Assembly: GCA_036272935.1 (NCBI GenBank)
Contig: DATAXP010000035.1
Span: 1 to 11,498 of the forward strand
Reading direction: 5' to 3'
Origin: DATAXP01 sp036272935
GTDB lineage: Bacteria; Planctomycetota; Planctomycetia; Pirellulales; PNKZ01
Length of the DNA: 11,498 bases
The position numbers and the translations under genes were made by a program. How positions within the stretch are numbered: position 1 is the stretch's first letter; each line of letters begins with the position of its first letter. Under the pieces are notes generated by a model. It made no database searches, was not told the origin of the DNA, and saw only the letters and a program-made list of their open reading frames with translations. Below, piece after piece: positions 1-6,229 of the stretch.

Positions 1-33
1 CATCTTGCCCTGGTTGTCTCGCTTGCCGCGCAT
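1..33 (-). CDS. 5' end of a gene leaving the window, possibly an IS transposase
   Basis: Only the first 11 codons are inside the window; they read MRGKRDNQGKM. An AAGG sequence at 43-46 (plus coordinates) sits 9 nt upstream of the ATG at 33, good ribosome-binding spacing. A second in-frame ATG at 42 would add MIA, and an in-frame TGA at 46-48 shows the frame cannot begin further upstream. An N-terminus of the pattern MRGK..D.Q..M is common among DDE transposases of the IS1182/IS5 kind, which is the sole reason for the functional guess. Eleven residues cannot establish a family. An overlapping frame starting at 49 (MKDDRDAR...) is an alternative. The REP-like cluster just upstream fits a mobile or repeat-rich locus. 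Confidence 0.38.
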   Translation of the reverse strand, partial: MRGKRDNQGKM

Positions 34-119
34 CGCGATCATCCTTCATCACGAGGAACAGAACGCTCACCGCGCAAACGTTGTAGCATCCCCGTCCAGC
101 GAGTTTTGCAGCGTCCTGC

Positions 120-330
120 TAGCCCGAAGCGCGAGCGAGGGTGTTTTGGAGACAACGCAATTTCGTGCCGAACTCATGGGTCCGCTTGCAGAACCCCTCG
201 CTGGCCAGCATGATGCAACCGCCTGTCGCAACGAATGCGACGACGATTCAGAGCCGCGAGCGCAAGCGAGCAGTGTTGGACATTGCTACTTCGGCGGCGC
301 CCAGAACCCTTCGCTCGCGCTCGGAGTTAT
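120..330. repeat. Cluster of four REP-like palindromes in alternating orientation
   Basis: Four related GC-rich units occur about 50-70 bp apart: 120-141 (plus; TAGCC followed by the core GAAGCGCGAGCGAGGG), 189-208 (minus orientation; CAGAACCCCTCGCTGGCCAG), 251-272 (plus; GAGCCGCGAGCGCAAGCGAG) and 302-330 (minus; CAGAACCCTTCGCTCGCGCT onward). The two minus-oriented copies agree at 13 of 14 bases over CAGAACCC(C/T)TCGCT. The two plus-oriented copies are each followed by a GTGTT..GGA-like stretch. This alternating layout resembles REP/BIME clusters, which RAYT (IS200-like) transposases mobilise in other bacteria; no RAYT gene is visible here. Apart from these units I see nothing convincing in 34-440: ORFs crossing it translate the repeats and have no codon-usage or family support. 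The cluster lies downstream of the guaB transcription unit and could help end transcription or protect the mRNA 3' end. Confidence 0.6.
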
Positions 331-440
331 GAGTTTCGTCTTTTCCGGCCCTGGGCTGCCAGCAGTTGCATAATGCTGTTGCACTCGGGGCAAGATATTT
401 GGCAACGCTGGACCTTCTCAACAAGCGCTCAAAAGCGAAA

Positions 441-1445
441 TCACGGACCGGGGATGAAGATGCCCGGCACCATGGCACAGCCCACGCCGACCGCTGCTCC
501 TTCGAACAGCGCCCCTTTCAGGCTGAGCGGGAACCCAGGCAACTGGTAGGGAGCACAACTGCCGGGCCGGTAATAGCCCAGCACGTACACGCATTCGTTG
601 GGCGGCTCGAGGCCCATCTTGTAAGGCAGCAGCGGAACGCTGACGAAGAACGTCGCCGCCGAAACAAACGGCTGGATCGGCCGCGGGAAGGCGTGGCCGT
701 AGCGCTCGACGCGCGGCTGTTCAAAGTACAGCGGCTTGTGACACATGTTCGCGGCTTTCCAGGTGTACGTCATGCACGACCAGTTGCGCGCTATGAACTG
801 CTCATCGCGCGGACCGCATTCCGGCGGCAAGTCGCCCGCTTCGGGTTTCAGGCTGTTCGACACGACGCGGATCGGCTTGAGCTTAGCCCGTTCCTGGTCG
901 CAGTCGATTTGCAGCGTCTGTGTGCCGCGGTCGTCCGTCTCGATCGTCTCCGGCGCGGGAGAAAACGGCGGCGGAACGGCGTAGTCGGGCGTGCGACGCG
1001 GAAACTGCGCCATCCGAGCGGCCGGCTCGCCGATCAGCGAGCCTTCGGGCTCAGCCGCCGGCAACGACAGCGCCGGAGCAAGCTGAGGTGCCGTGTCTTG
1101 CGACGGCGCCGCTTCGTTGGCCACGGGGACGACTTTGTTCGCGCGGCCATCGACGTCGGCCGTCGCGCGGATCGCATCGGCGCGCAGCACACCCGCCTTG
1201 GAAACTTCGGCGCGCGTTTCAATTGGCTTGGCCCGCCACCGCAGCGCGGTGCCGGGACGCGTGGTCGAAACCGTGGCCGGCGCTGTCACGATCTCGCCAG
1301 CTCGCGCCTCCCGCAGCGGAATTGGCCCTGCCGGGATCGACAGCCCCGCGGCGGCGCACAGCGCCAGCCAGCCGGGCAGTTTACGAGCCCTCTTGATGAT
1401 GGTCGGTCGTGTAGTTCGGCGATTCCTGCGTAATGGCGATATCAT
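441..1445 (-). CDS. Secreted conserved planctomycete protein of unknown function
   Basis: A 334-aa protein if it begins at the ATG at 1445. The N-terminus has a long basic stretch (RR, KRARK, residues 6-22), a hydrophobic segment (about 25-42) and an ARA site near residue 49, read as a Sec signal peptide with cleavage around 49/50. Residues 50-200 are low-complexity and probably disordered. The C-terminal block (221-334) is the likely domain: NWSCMTYTWKAANMCHKPLY, then ERYGH, LPYKMGLEPPNECVY, GYYRPGSCAPYQLP and a Gly-rich end. It carries cysteines in SC, MC, EC, SC and GC contexts that could pair in the periplasm. I associate this block with short secreted planctomycete proteins that have no assigned function. 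The start lies inside guaB (65-bp overlap), suggesting coupled translation; a weak GAGAAAG lies upstream of the ATG. An upstream in-frame ATG at 1514 would put extra charged residues before the signal and is less likely. Confidence 0.8.
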   Translation of the reverse strand: MISPLRRNRRTTRPTIIKRARKLPGWLALCAAAGLSIPAGPIPLREARAGEIVTAPATVSTTRPGTALRWRAKPIETRAEVSKAGVLRADAIRATADVDGRANKVVPVANEAAPSQDTAPQLAPALSLPAAEPEGSLIGEPAARMAQFPRRTPDYAVPPPFSPAPETIETDDRGTQTLQIDCDQERAKLKPIRVVSNSLKPEAGDLPPECGPRDEQFIARNWSCMTYTWKAANMCHKPLYFEQPRVERYGHAFPRPIQPFVSAATFFVSVPLLPYKMGLEPPNECVYVLGYYRPGSCAPYQLPGFPLSLKGALFEGAAVGVGCAMVPGIFIPGP

Positions 1446-2856
1446 GAGGATGGCTTTCTCGCACACTGGCCGCTGATACTTGAATGAACCGCGTATCCGT
1501 CCGCAATTGCTCAATGTCGCGCGTGCCGCAATAACCCATGCCGGCTCGCAACCCGCCTACCAACTGATACACAAAGCTGCTCAAGGGCCCGCGGAACGCC
1601 ACGCGTCCCTCGACCCCTTCGGGCACCAGCTTTTCGGAACCTCGCTCCTTGCCCTGCCGGTAACGCTCGCTCGAACCCTTGACCATCGCTCCCATCGAAC
1701 CCATGCCGCGGTAGACCTTGAAGGTGCGTCCTTGCCAGAGGATCTGCTCGCCGGGGCTTTCGGCCAATCCCGCGAACAGGCCGCCGACCATCACCGCGTG
1801 AGCACCGGCCGCGATCGCCTTGGTGACATCTCCCGAGTACCGAATGCCGCCGTCGGCAATGATCGGCACGCCACTGGCCCGTGCGGCCTCGGCAGCTTGG
1901 AAAATGGCGGTGATCTGCGGCACACCCACGCCGGAAATGACGCGTGTCGTGCAGATCGACCCTGGCCCGATGCCCACCTTCACGGCGTCGGCACCGGCGC
2001 GGATCAGATCTTCGCAACCCTCCTTGGTCGCCACGTTGCCGGCGACGATATCAATGTCCCACCGAGCTTTGATCGTTCGCACCGTCTCGATCACGTTGGC
2101 GCTGTGCCCGTGGGCACTGTCGACCACCAGCACGTCGACACCTTTTGCTAGCAAGCTTTCGGCGCGATCGTACTCGTGCACCCCGACAGCCGCCCCGACC
2201 CGCAACCGCCCCTGCCTGTCTTTGCAGGCATTGGGGAACTTGCGCATCTTGTCGATGTCTTTGATCGTGATCAGTCCGGTCAGCACATAGTTTTCGTCAA
2301 CCAGTAAAAGTTTCTCGACCTTATTTACCATCAAAATCTTCTCAGCTTCCTCAAGCGTTACGGTCCCCGTAGCCGTCACGAGGTGCTCGCGCGTCATCAC
2401 CTCGGAAACGGGGATGTCGTTGCTTTCCAAGAAGCGCAGATCGCGGCGAGTGAGGATGCCGATCAGCTTGCCCTTGGCCCCGGTGATCGGCACGCCCGAC
2501 ACATTGTGCTGGGCCATCACCTCGCGGGCGCGGCGGACGGTGGCATCGGCCGGCAGCGTCACCGGATCGACGATGATGCCGTTGGCGCTGCGCTTTACCT
2601 TGTCGACTTCTTCCGTCTGGCGGTCGATCGACATGTTCTTGTGAATCACTCCCAGGCCGCCCTCTTGTGCCAGGGCGATCGCCATTTCGGCCTCGGTCAC
2701 CGTGTCCATCGGCGAGCTGAGGATCGGAATGTTGAGCCGGATGCGCTTAGTGAGCCGCGTGCCAACGTCGACCTGGCCGGGAACGACTTCGCTATAGCGC
2801 GGCTCGAGCAGCACGTCGTCGAACGTGATGCCGGTGTACTTGAGCTTTCCGTCCAT
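1381..2856 (-). CDS. guaB: Inosine-5'-monophosphate dehydrogenase
   Basis: Catalyses NAD-dependent oxidation of IMP to XMP, the committed step of GMP synthesis in the cytoplasm. From the ATG at 2856 it is 491 aa, close to the usual bacterial length. The order is: GITFDDVLLEP near the N-terminus, TIM-barrel strand with SSPMDTVTE (48-55), a CBS pair (Bateman domain, about 90-205), VDSAHGHS (245-252), the IMP-binding catalytic loop GPGSICTTRVISGVGVPQ with Cys302, phosphate-binding ADGGIRYSGD (334-343), GGLFAG (358-363), the flap with Arg398-Tyr399, and PEGVEGRVAFRG (412-423). All key residues are present. The start at 2856 has GAGG 7 nt upstream; the upstream in-frame ATG at 2901 has no such site and adds 15 residues not typical of the family, but cannot be excluded. 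The 3' end overlaps the secreted-protein gene by 65 bp. No guaA is in the window. Confidence 0.97.
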   Translation of the reverse strand: MDGKLKYTGITFDDVLLEPRYSEVVPGQVDVGTRLTKRIRLNIPILSSPMDTVTEAEMAIALAQEGGLGVIHKNMSIDRQTEEVDKVKRSANGIIVDPVTLPADATVRRAREVMAQHNVSGVPITGAKGKLIGILTRRDLRFLESNDIPVSEVMTREHLVTATGTVTLEEAEKILMVNKVEKLLLVDENYVLTGLITIKDIDKMRKFPNACKDRQGRLRVGAAVGVHEYDRAESLLAKGVDVLVVDSAHGHSANVIETVRTIKARWDIDIVAGNVATKEGCEDLIRAGADAVKVGIGPGSICTTRVISGVGVPQITAIFQAAEAARASGVPIIADGGIRYSGDVTKAIAAGAHAVMVGGLFAGLAESPGEQILWQGRTFKVYRGMGSMGAMVKGSSERYRQGKERGSEKLVPEGVEGRVAFRGPLSSFVYQLVGGLRAGMGYCGTRDIEQLRTDTRFIQVSAASVRESHPHDIAITQESPNYTTDHHQEGS

Positions 2857-3161
2857 GCCAGGGCCTCGGTCGCTGAAGATCGATGAAGTGGGATCGGTCA
2901 TTATGCACTTTTGGAGGGTCGGTTGTCAGTGGCGAGCAACCACTACCCGTGCGACGCGCAACCGAGGGCAAATTGCACACTTGCGCAGCCTTGCAAGCGC
3001 GTCGGCAGCTTCAACGACATGTTAAAGCTTGCCGGTTATCCGGATTGAGCCGGTGGATCCGACGTGGCTCAGCCTTTAGGAGTGTTGCGGACGATTCCGA
3101 ATGTACGGGGTTCATCGTTTGTAACACCTATTCCAGTAACAACGGTCGCCGGGAGGCCAGT
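2857..3161. promoter_or_regulatory. Divergent intergenic region with operator-like repeats
   Basis: About 305 bp separate the guaB start from the beta-barrel gene start, and both genes must be transcribed outward from it. Visible structures are an inverted repeat TGAGCC (3046-3051) / GGCTCA (3066-3071) with a 14-nt spacer, a direct repeat of GCCGGT at 3031-3036 and 3049-3054 (18-bp period, each followed by an ATCCG-like sequence), and a GGTTG (2921-2925) / CAACC (2937-2941) dyad on the guaB side. I could not find a convincing -35/-10 pair in either direction, so promoter positions are not assigned. Reading frames that cross this region in phase with the barrel gene are treated as non-coding because the barrel gene has a strong ribosome-binding site and signal peptide at 3162. 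Confidence 0.4.
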
Positions 3162-4337
3162 ATGAGGCGGACAATTCGATGCGTCGGCGTTGGGATTCGC
3201 AAGGTCATCTTGGTACTGATCGTGGCCGCGGGCGGTTTGGCCTCAGGCGACTGGGGCCAAGTGCTGGCCGCCGAGCTGGAGGTTTTTCCGACGGTCGATG
3301 CGCCGAGCAATGAAAGTGAACCGGTGCCCACGCCTGACACTGGGCCGCCCCTCGACACCGCGGCCCCTTCCCAAGCATTCGAAACCATTAATCCTTGCGA
3401 TGCCTGCAACGCCTGCCAGCCCTGCGACTGCTGTGTGATTCCGCAGTGCTGCTGCGGGCCAGTCTGGACCTTCCGCGCCGGTGCCGTGTTCCTCGAACAC
3501 AGCCGGCCGACCAGCTCACCGATTGTCACGACCAACGGCGCGGTGGGAGCACCCGCCGTCGTAGACGCCAGCCAGTTGCACCCGAGCGCGGGATGGGGCT
3601 ATGACCTGAGCGCCATCCGGTCGAACTTCCTCGGCGGTCCGCGATCGCTGGAAATTCGCTACTTCGGCGTTTACGGTTTCAACGCGAATTCGGGACCGAC
3701 GGCGGTGACGGCCGCCAACGGCACGCCGTTTGTCAACAACCCTCTCTTTGTTGCCGGTACAGGAGCGACCTTCACCAACTCGTATGGATCGCAGTTGCAA
3801 AGCTTCGAGATCAACTCGCGCCGCCGGCGCCGTGACTGGCTGGAGTTGTTGGTTGGATTCCGGTATATCGACCTCACCGAGAAGATGACCGACACCTTCA
3901 GCTTCGTTCGCACGGGAATCTCCACGGACAACGTGCGATCGTTCAACAGCCTGTGGGGCGCGCAAGTTGGTGCCGATGCCTTTGTGTGGCAGCGTGGCCG
4001 GTTAGCGATCGACGCGATCACCAAAGTTGGCATCTTTGACAACAACGCCGGCAACAGCGTCGTGAGCACCCTGGCCAGCGGCACACAACTCAAGTCGACC
4101 GCCGGGCTGGGCCAAGGGACATTCGTCGCCGAAGCAGGGCTGAGCGCCAGTTACCGGGTGACGCAGAACTGGGCCCTGCGCACGACCTACCAGATGCTCT
4201 GGTTGGATGGCGTCGCTCTGGCGCCAGAACAGATCCGCACCGCGGCCCCGACTGTGCTTCCCGGCGGCGGCGGCACCGTGGCCATGAACAACGTGTTCTT
4301 CAACGGCTTCTTCCTCGGCATGGAATGCAAGCACTAA
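3162..4337 (+). CDS. BBP7-like outer-membrane beta-barrel protein with a nine-Cys cluster
   Basis: A 391-aa exported protein. The ATG at 3162 follows GGGAGG (3151-3156) with 5 nt spacing, the best ribosome-binding site in the window. The signal peptide has RK at 13-14, a hydrophobic run VILVLIVAAGG (15-25) and a likely LAA cleavage near residue 37. An acidic Pro/Thr-rich linker (40-75) leads to nine cysteines at 79, 82, 85, 88, 90, 91, 96, 97 and 98. From residue 102 on, alternating aromatic/polar strands look like a beta barrel: WTFRAGAVF, SLEIRYFGVYGF, WLELLVGFRYIDL, LWGAQVGADAFVWQ, ALRTTYQMLWLDGVALAP, and a last strand FFNGFFLGMECKH. These phrases, notably YQMLWLDGVALAPEQ, match what I know of the planctomycete BBP7 family (Pfam PF07585). 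The role is presumably structural or transport in the outer membrane. It is not clearly co-transcribed with the oxidoreductase 51 bp downstream, because a dyad lies in between. Confidence 0.85.
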   Translation: MRRTIRCVGVGIRKVILVLIVAAGGLASGDWGQVLAAELEVFPTVDAPSNESEPVPTPDTGPPLDTAAPSQAFETINPCDACNACQPCDCCVIPQCCCGPVWTFRAGAVFLEHSRPTSSPIVTTNGAVGAPAVVDASQLHPSAGWGYDLSAIRSNFLGGPRSLEIRYFGVYGFNANSGPTAVTAANGTPFVNNPLFVAGTGATFTNSYGSQLQSFEINSRRRRRDWLELLVGFRYIDLTEKMTDTFSFVRTGISTDNVRSFNSLWGAQVGADAFVWQRGRLAIDAITKVGIFDNNAGNSVVSTLASGTQLKSTAGLGQGTFVAEAGLSASYRVTQNWALRTTYQMLWLDGVALAPEQIRTAAPTVLPGGGGTVAMNNVFFNGFFLGMECKH

Positions 4338-4358
4338 CCGCTCGCCAAACGGTTGACC

Positions 4359-4397
4359 CTTGCTCATGCGCCAAGCACAATGCCGCGCATGAGCAAG
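4359..4397 (+). promoter_or_regulatory. Perfect 12-bp inverted repeat over the oxidoreductase start codon
   Basis: CTTGCTCATGCG (4359-4370) is the exact reverse complement of CGCATGAGCAAG (4386-4397), with a 15-nt spacer. The right arm contains the ATG at 4389, and the spacer contains the in-frame ATG at 4380. In RNA this would form a stable stem hiding one start codon and exposing the other in the loop; in DNA it would be a protein-binding dyad. A possible promoter overlaps it: TTGACC (4353-4358), a 17-bp spacer, CACAAT (4376-4381). That would start transcription close to 4389 and give a nearly leaderless message. No U-run follows the stem, so an intrinsic terminator for the upstream gene is less likely. 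The repeat is seen directly; its function is inference. Confidence 0.6.
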
Positions 4398-6059
4398 CAC
4401 ATCATGCGGTGGGCGTTGGCGGCGGCGATGGTGGTCGGCTCCGGGCGCGGCGTGATAGCCGACGAGCCGGTGTACGACGTGGTCGTTTACGGCGGCACGA
4501 GCGCGGCGATCGCTGCCGCCGTGCAGGCCCGGGCGATGGGCAAGACCGTGCTCATCGTCAGCCCCGATAAGCATCTCGGCGGCTTGTCGAGTGGCGGGCT
4601 CGGCTGGACCGACAGCGGCAACAAGGCGGTCGTTGGCGGAATCTCGCGCGACTTTTATCATCGCATCTGGAAGAAGTACCAGGACCCGCAAGCCTGGCGG
4701 TGGCAAAAGCCTGAGGAGTACAAGAAAGGGGGCGGCACGCCCGACGTCGATGGCGATCGGCCGACGTTCTGGAACTTCGAGCCGCACGTCGCCGAGGCGG
4801 TGTTCGAGGATTTCGTCGCCGACAACAACATCACCGTCGATCGCAACGGCTGGCTCGATCGCGAGCGCGGCGTGCTGAAGGCCGGCCCGCGCATCGTGTC
4901 GATCAAGACGCTGGCCGGCCTGGTGCATCGCGGCAGCATGTTCATCGACGCCACGTACGAAGGCGACCTGATGGCGGCGGCCGGCGTGTCGTATACCGTC
5001 GGGCGCGAGTCGCAGACGCAGTACGGCGAAGAGTTGGCCGGCGTGCAGGTCGGTAAGCTGCACCATAAGCATCACTTCGGCGCGGTGAAGACGCCGATCT
5101 CGGCGTACGTGAAGCCCGACGACCCATCGAGCGGCCTGCTGCCGCGTATCAGCCCCTATCCGCCGGGCGAGTTCGGCAGCGCCGACCGGCGCGTGCAGGC
5201 GTATTGCTACCGCATGTGCCTGACGAACGTGCCGGGCAATCGTATCCCGTTTCCGAAGCCCGACGGCTACGATCCCGCGCAGTATCAGTTGCTCGTGCGC
5301 ATCTACGCTGCCGGCTGGCGCGAGACGTTCGAGAAGTTCGATCCGCTACCGAACAGCAAGACCGACACGAACAATCACGGTCCGTTCAGCACCGACAACA
5401 TCGGCTACAACTACGAGTATCCCGACGCCTCGTACGAGCGCCGCCGCGAGATTCTCCGCGAACACGAGACGTACCAGAAAGGGCTGATGTACTTCATCGC
5501 CAATGATCCGCAGGTACCCCAGGACGTGCGCAAGGAGATGAGCACCTGGGGATTGCCGAAGGACGAGTTCGTCGAGAACGACAATTGGTCGCGGCAGATT
5601 TACGTGCGCGAGGCGCGGCGGATGATCGGCACGTTGGTGATGACCGAGCACGAGTTGCTGAAGAAGCGCGAAACGCCCGAGCCGGTCGGCATGGGATCGT
5701 ACGCGATCGATTCGCACAACTGCCAGCGCTACGTGACGCCCGAAGGATATGTCCAGAACGAAGGTGACCTGGGCACATCGACCAAGGGGCCGTACCAGAT
5801 CGCCTACGGCGCGCTCGTTCCGAAGCGCGAGCAATGCGAGAACCTGCTGGTGCCGGTGTGCGCCAGTTCGACGCACGTCGCCTACGGCTCGATCCGCATG
5901 GAGCCGGTGTTCATGATTCTTGGCCAATCGGCCGCCACGGCCGCCGCGATGGCCCTCGACGCGAACATCGCCGTGCAAGACGTGCCGTACCCAGCGCTCC
6001 GCGAGCGCTTGCTGAAAGACGGGCAAGTGCTCGAGTACACGAAACCGAACAAGCGCTGA
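4389..6059 (+). CDS. Exported FAD-dependent oxidoreductase (FAD_oxidored, PF12831-like)
   Basis: A 556-aa flavoprotein of the secreted type common in polysaccharide-degrading planctomycetes. The signal peptide is MSKHIMRWALAAAMVVGSGR with a likely cut after VIA (residue 24). The dinucleotide-binding fold follows at once: YDVVVYGGTSAAIAAAVQAR (29-48; GGTSAA replaces the classical GxGxxG), VLIVSPDKHLGGLSSGGLGW, and GGISRDFY. MFIDATYEGDLMAAAGVSYTVGRES matches the flavin-contact region seen in this family. The C-terminal LVPVCASSTHVAYGSIRMEP and LGQSAATAAAMALD is the second FAD-binding segment. Its donor substrate is unknown; relatives are often annotated only as FAD-dependent oxidoreductase, sometimes next to lyases or sulfatases. 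Start choice is uncertain: ATG at 4380 or TTG at 4353 are in frame, and none has a clear ribosome-binding site. The inverted repeat at 4359-4397 covers the chosen ATG. The gene converges with the phosphatase/sulfatase cluster. Confidence 0.85.
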   Translation: MSKHIMRWALAAAMVVGSGRGVIADEPVYDVVVYGGTSAAIAAAVQARAMGKTVLIVSPDKHLGGLSSGGLGWTDSGNKAVVGGISRDFYHRIWKKYQDPQAWRWQKPEEYKKGGGTPDVDGDRPTFWNFEPHVAEAVFEDFVADNNITVDRNGWLDRERGVLKAGPRIVSIKTLAGLVHRGSMFIDATYEGDLMAAAGVSYTVGRESQTQYGEELAGVQVGKLHHKHHFGAVKTPISAYVKPDDPSSGLLPRISPYPPGEFGSADRRVQAYCYRMCLTNVPGNRIPFPKPDGYDPAQYQLLVRIYAAGWRETFEKFDPLPNSKTDTNNHGPFSTDNIGYNYEYPDASYERRREILREHETYQKGLMYFIANDPQVPQDVRKEMSTWGLPKDEFVENDNWSRQIYVREARRMIGTLVMTEHELLKKRETPEPVGMGSYAIDSHNCQRYVTPEGYVQNEGDLGTSTKGPYQIAYGALVPKREQCENLLVPVCASSTHVAYGSIRMEPVFMILGQSAATAAAMALDANIAVQDVPYPALRERLLKDGQVLEYTKPNKR

Positions 6060-6084
6060 GCCGGATTATCAATCAGCGGAAGAA

Positions 6085-6200
6085 ACCACAGAGGCACGGA
6101 GACACCGAGGACGCACGGAGCAGCGGTCGAATCGAAAAACCGCACGACCGCGACCGGTTGCTTCTCCGTGATTTTCTCCGTGTCTCTGTGCCTACGTGGT
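6085..6200. repeat. 116-bp MITE-like imperfect palindrome between convergent genes
   Basis: The outer arms, 6085-6109 (ACCACAGAGGCACGGAGACA onward) and 6176-6200 read in reverse complement, match at 21 of 25 positions. A second inner pair is CACGGAG (6114-6120) with CTCCGTG (6164-6170), and a third is GCGGTCG (6123-6129) with CGACCGC (6145-6151), so nearly the whole element can fold into one long hairpin. The unit GCACGGAG occurs twice in the left arm. I recognise ACCACAGAGGCAC...GGAGA-type palindromes as scattered repeats in many environmental bacterial genomes, but have no formal name for them. It lies 26 bp after the oxidoreductase stop and 30 bp after the metallophosphoesterase stop (reading from the other side), a position where it could act as a bidirectional transcription end. 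No coding function is visible. Confidence 0.75.
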
Positions 6201-6229
6201 GAATTTCTGGCCGACAAATCGCTGATGTC

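Noticed and set aside
327..428. Open stretch after the stop codon of the secreted protein reading ...VQRCQISCPECNSIMQLL..., suggestive of a zinc-ribbon piece
   Set aside because: It follows two stop codons in the same frame, has no start codon, is only 33 codons long and has just three closely spaced cysteines; it could be a gene remnant but chance is as likely.
366..1433. 355-codon plus-strand open frame opposite the secreted-protein gene
   Set aside because: It is antisense to a gene with a signal peptide and a recognisable domain; its translation is Arg/Ala-rich low-complexity with no motif, as expected for a mirror frame in GC-rich DNA.
2883..3161. N-terminal extension of the barrel protein by 93 codons
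   Set aside because: The internal ATG at 3162 has an excellent ribosome-binding site and is followed at once by a signal peptide; the extension would bury it.
4002..5075. 357-codon minus-strand open frame opposite the barrel and oxidoreductase genes
   Set aside because: It spans two real genes on the other strand, is rich in His, Arg and Ala, and shows no family motif.
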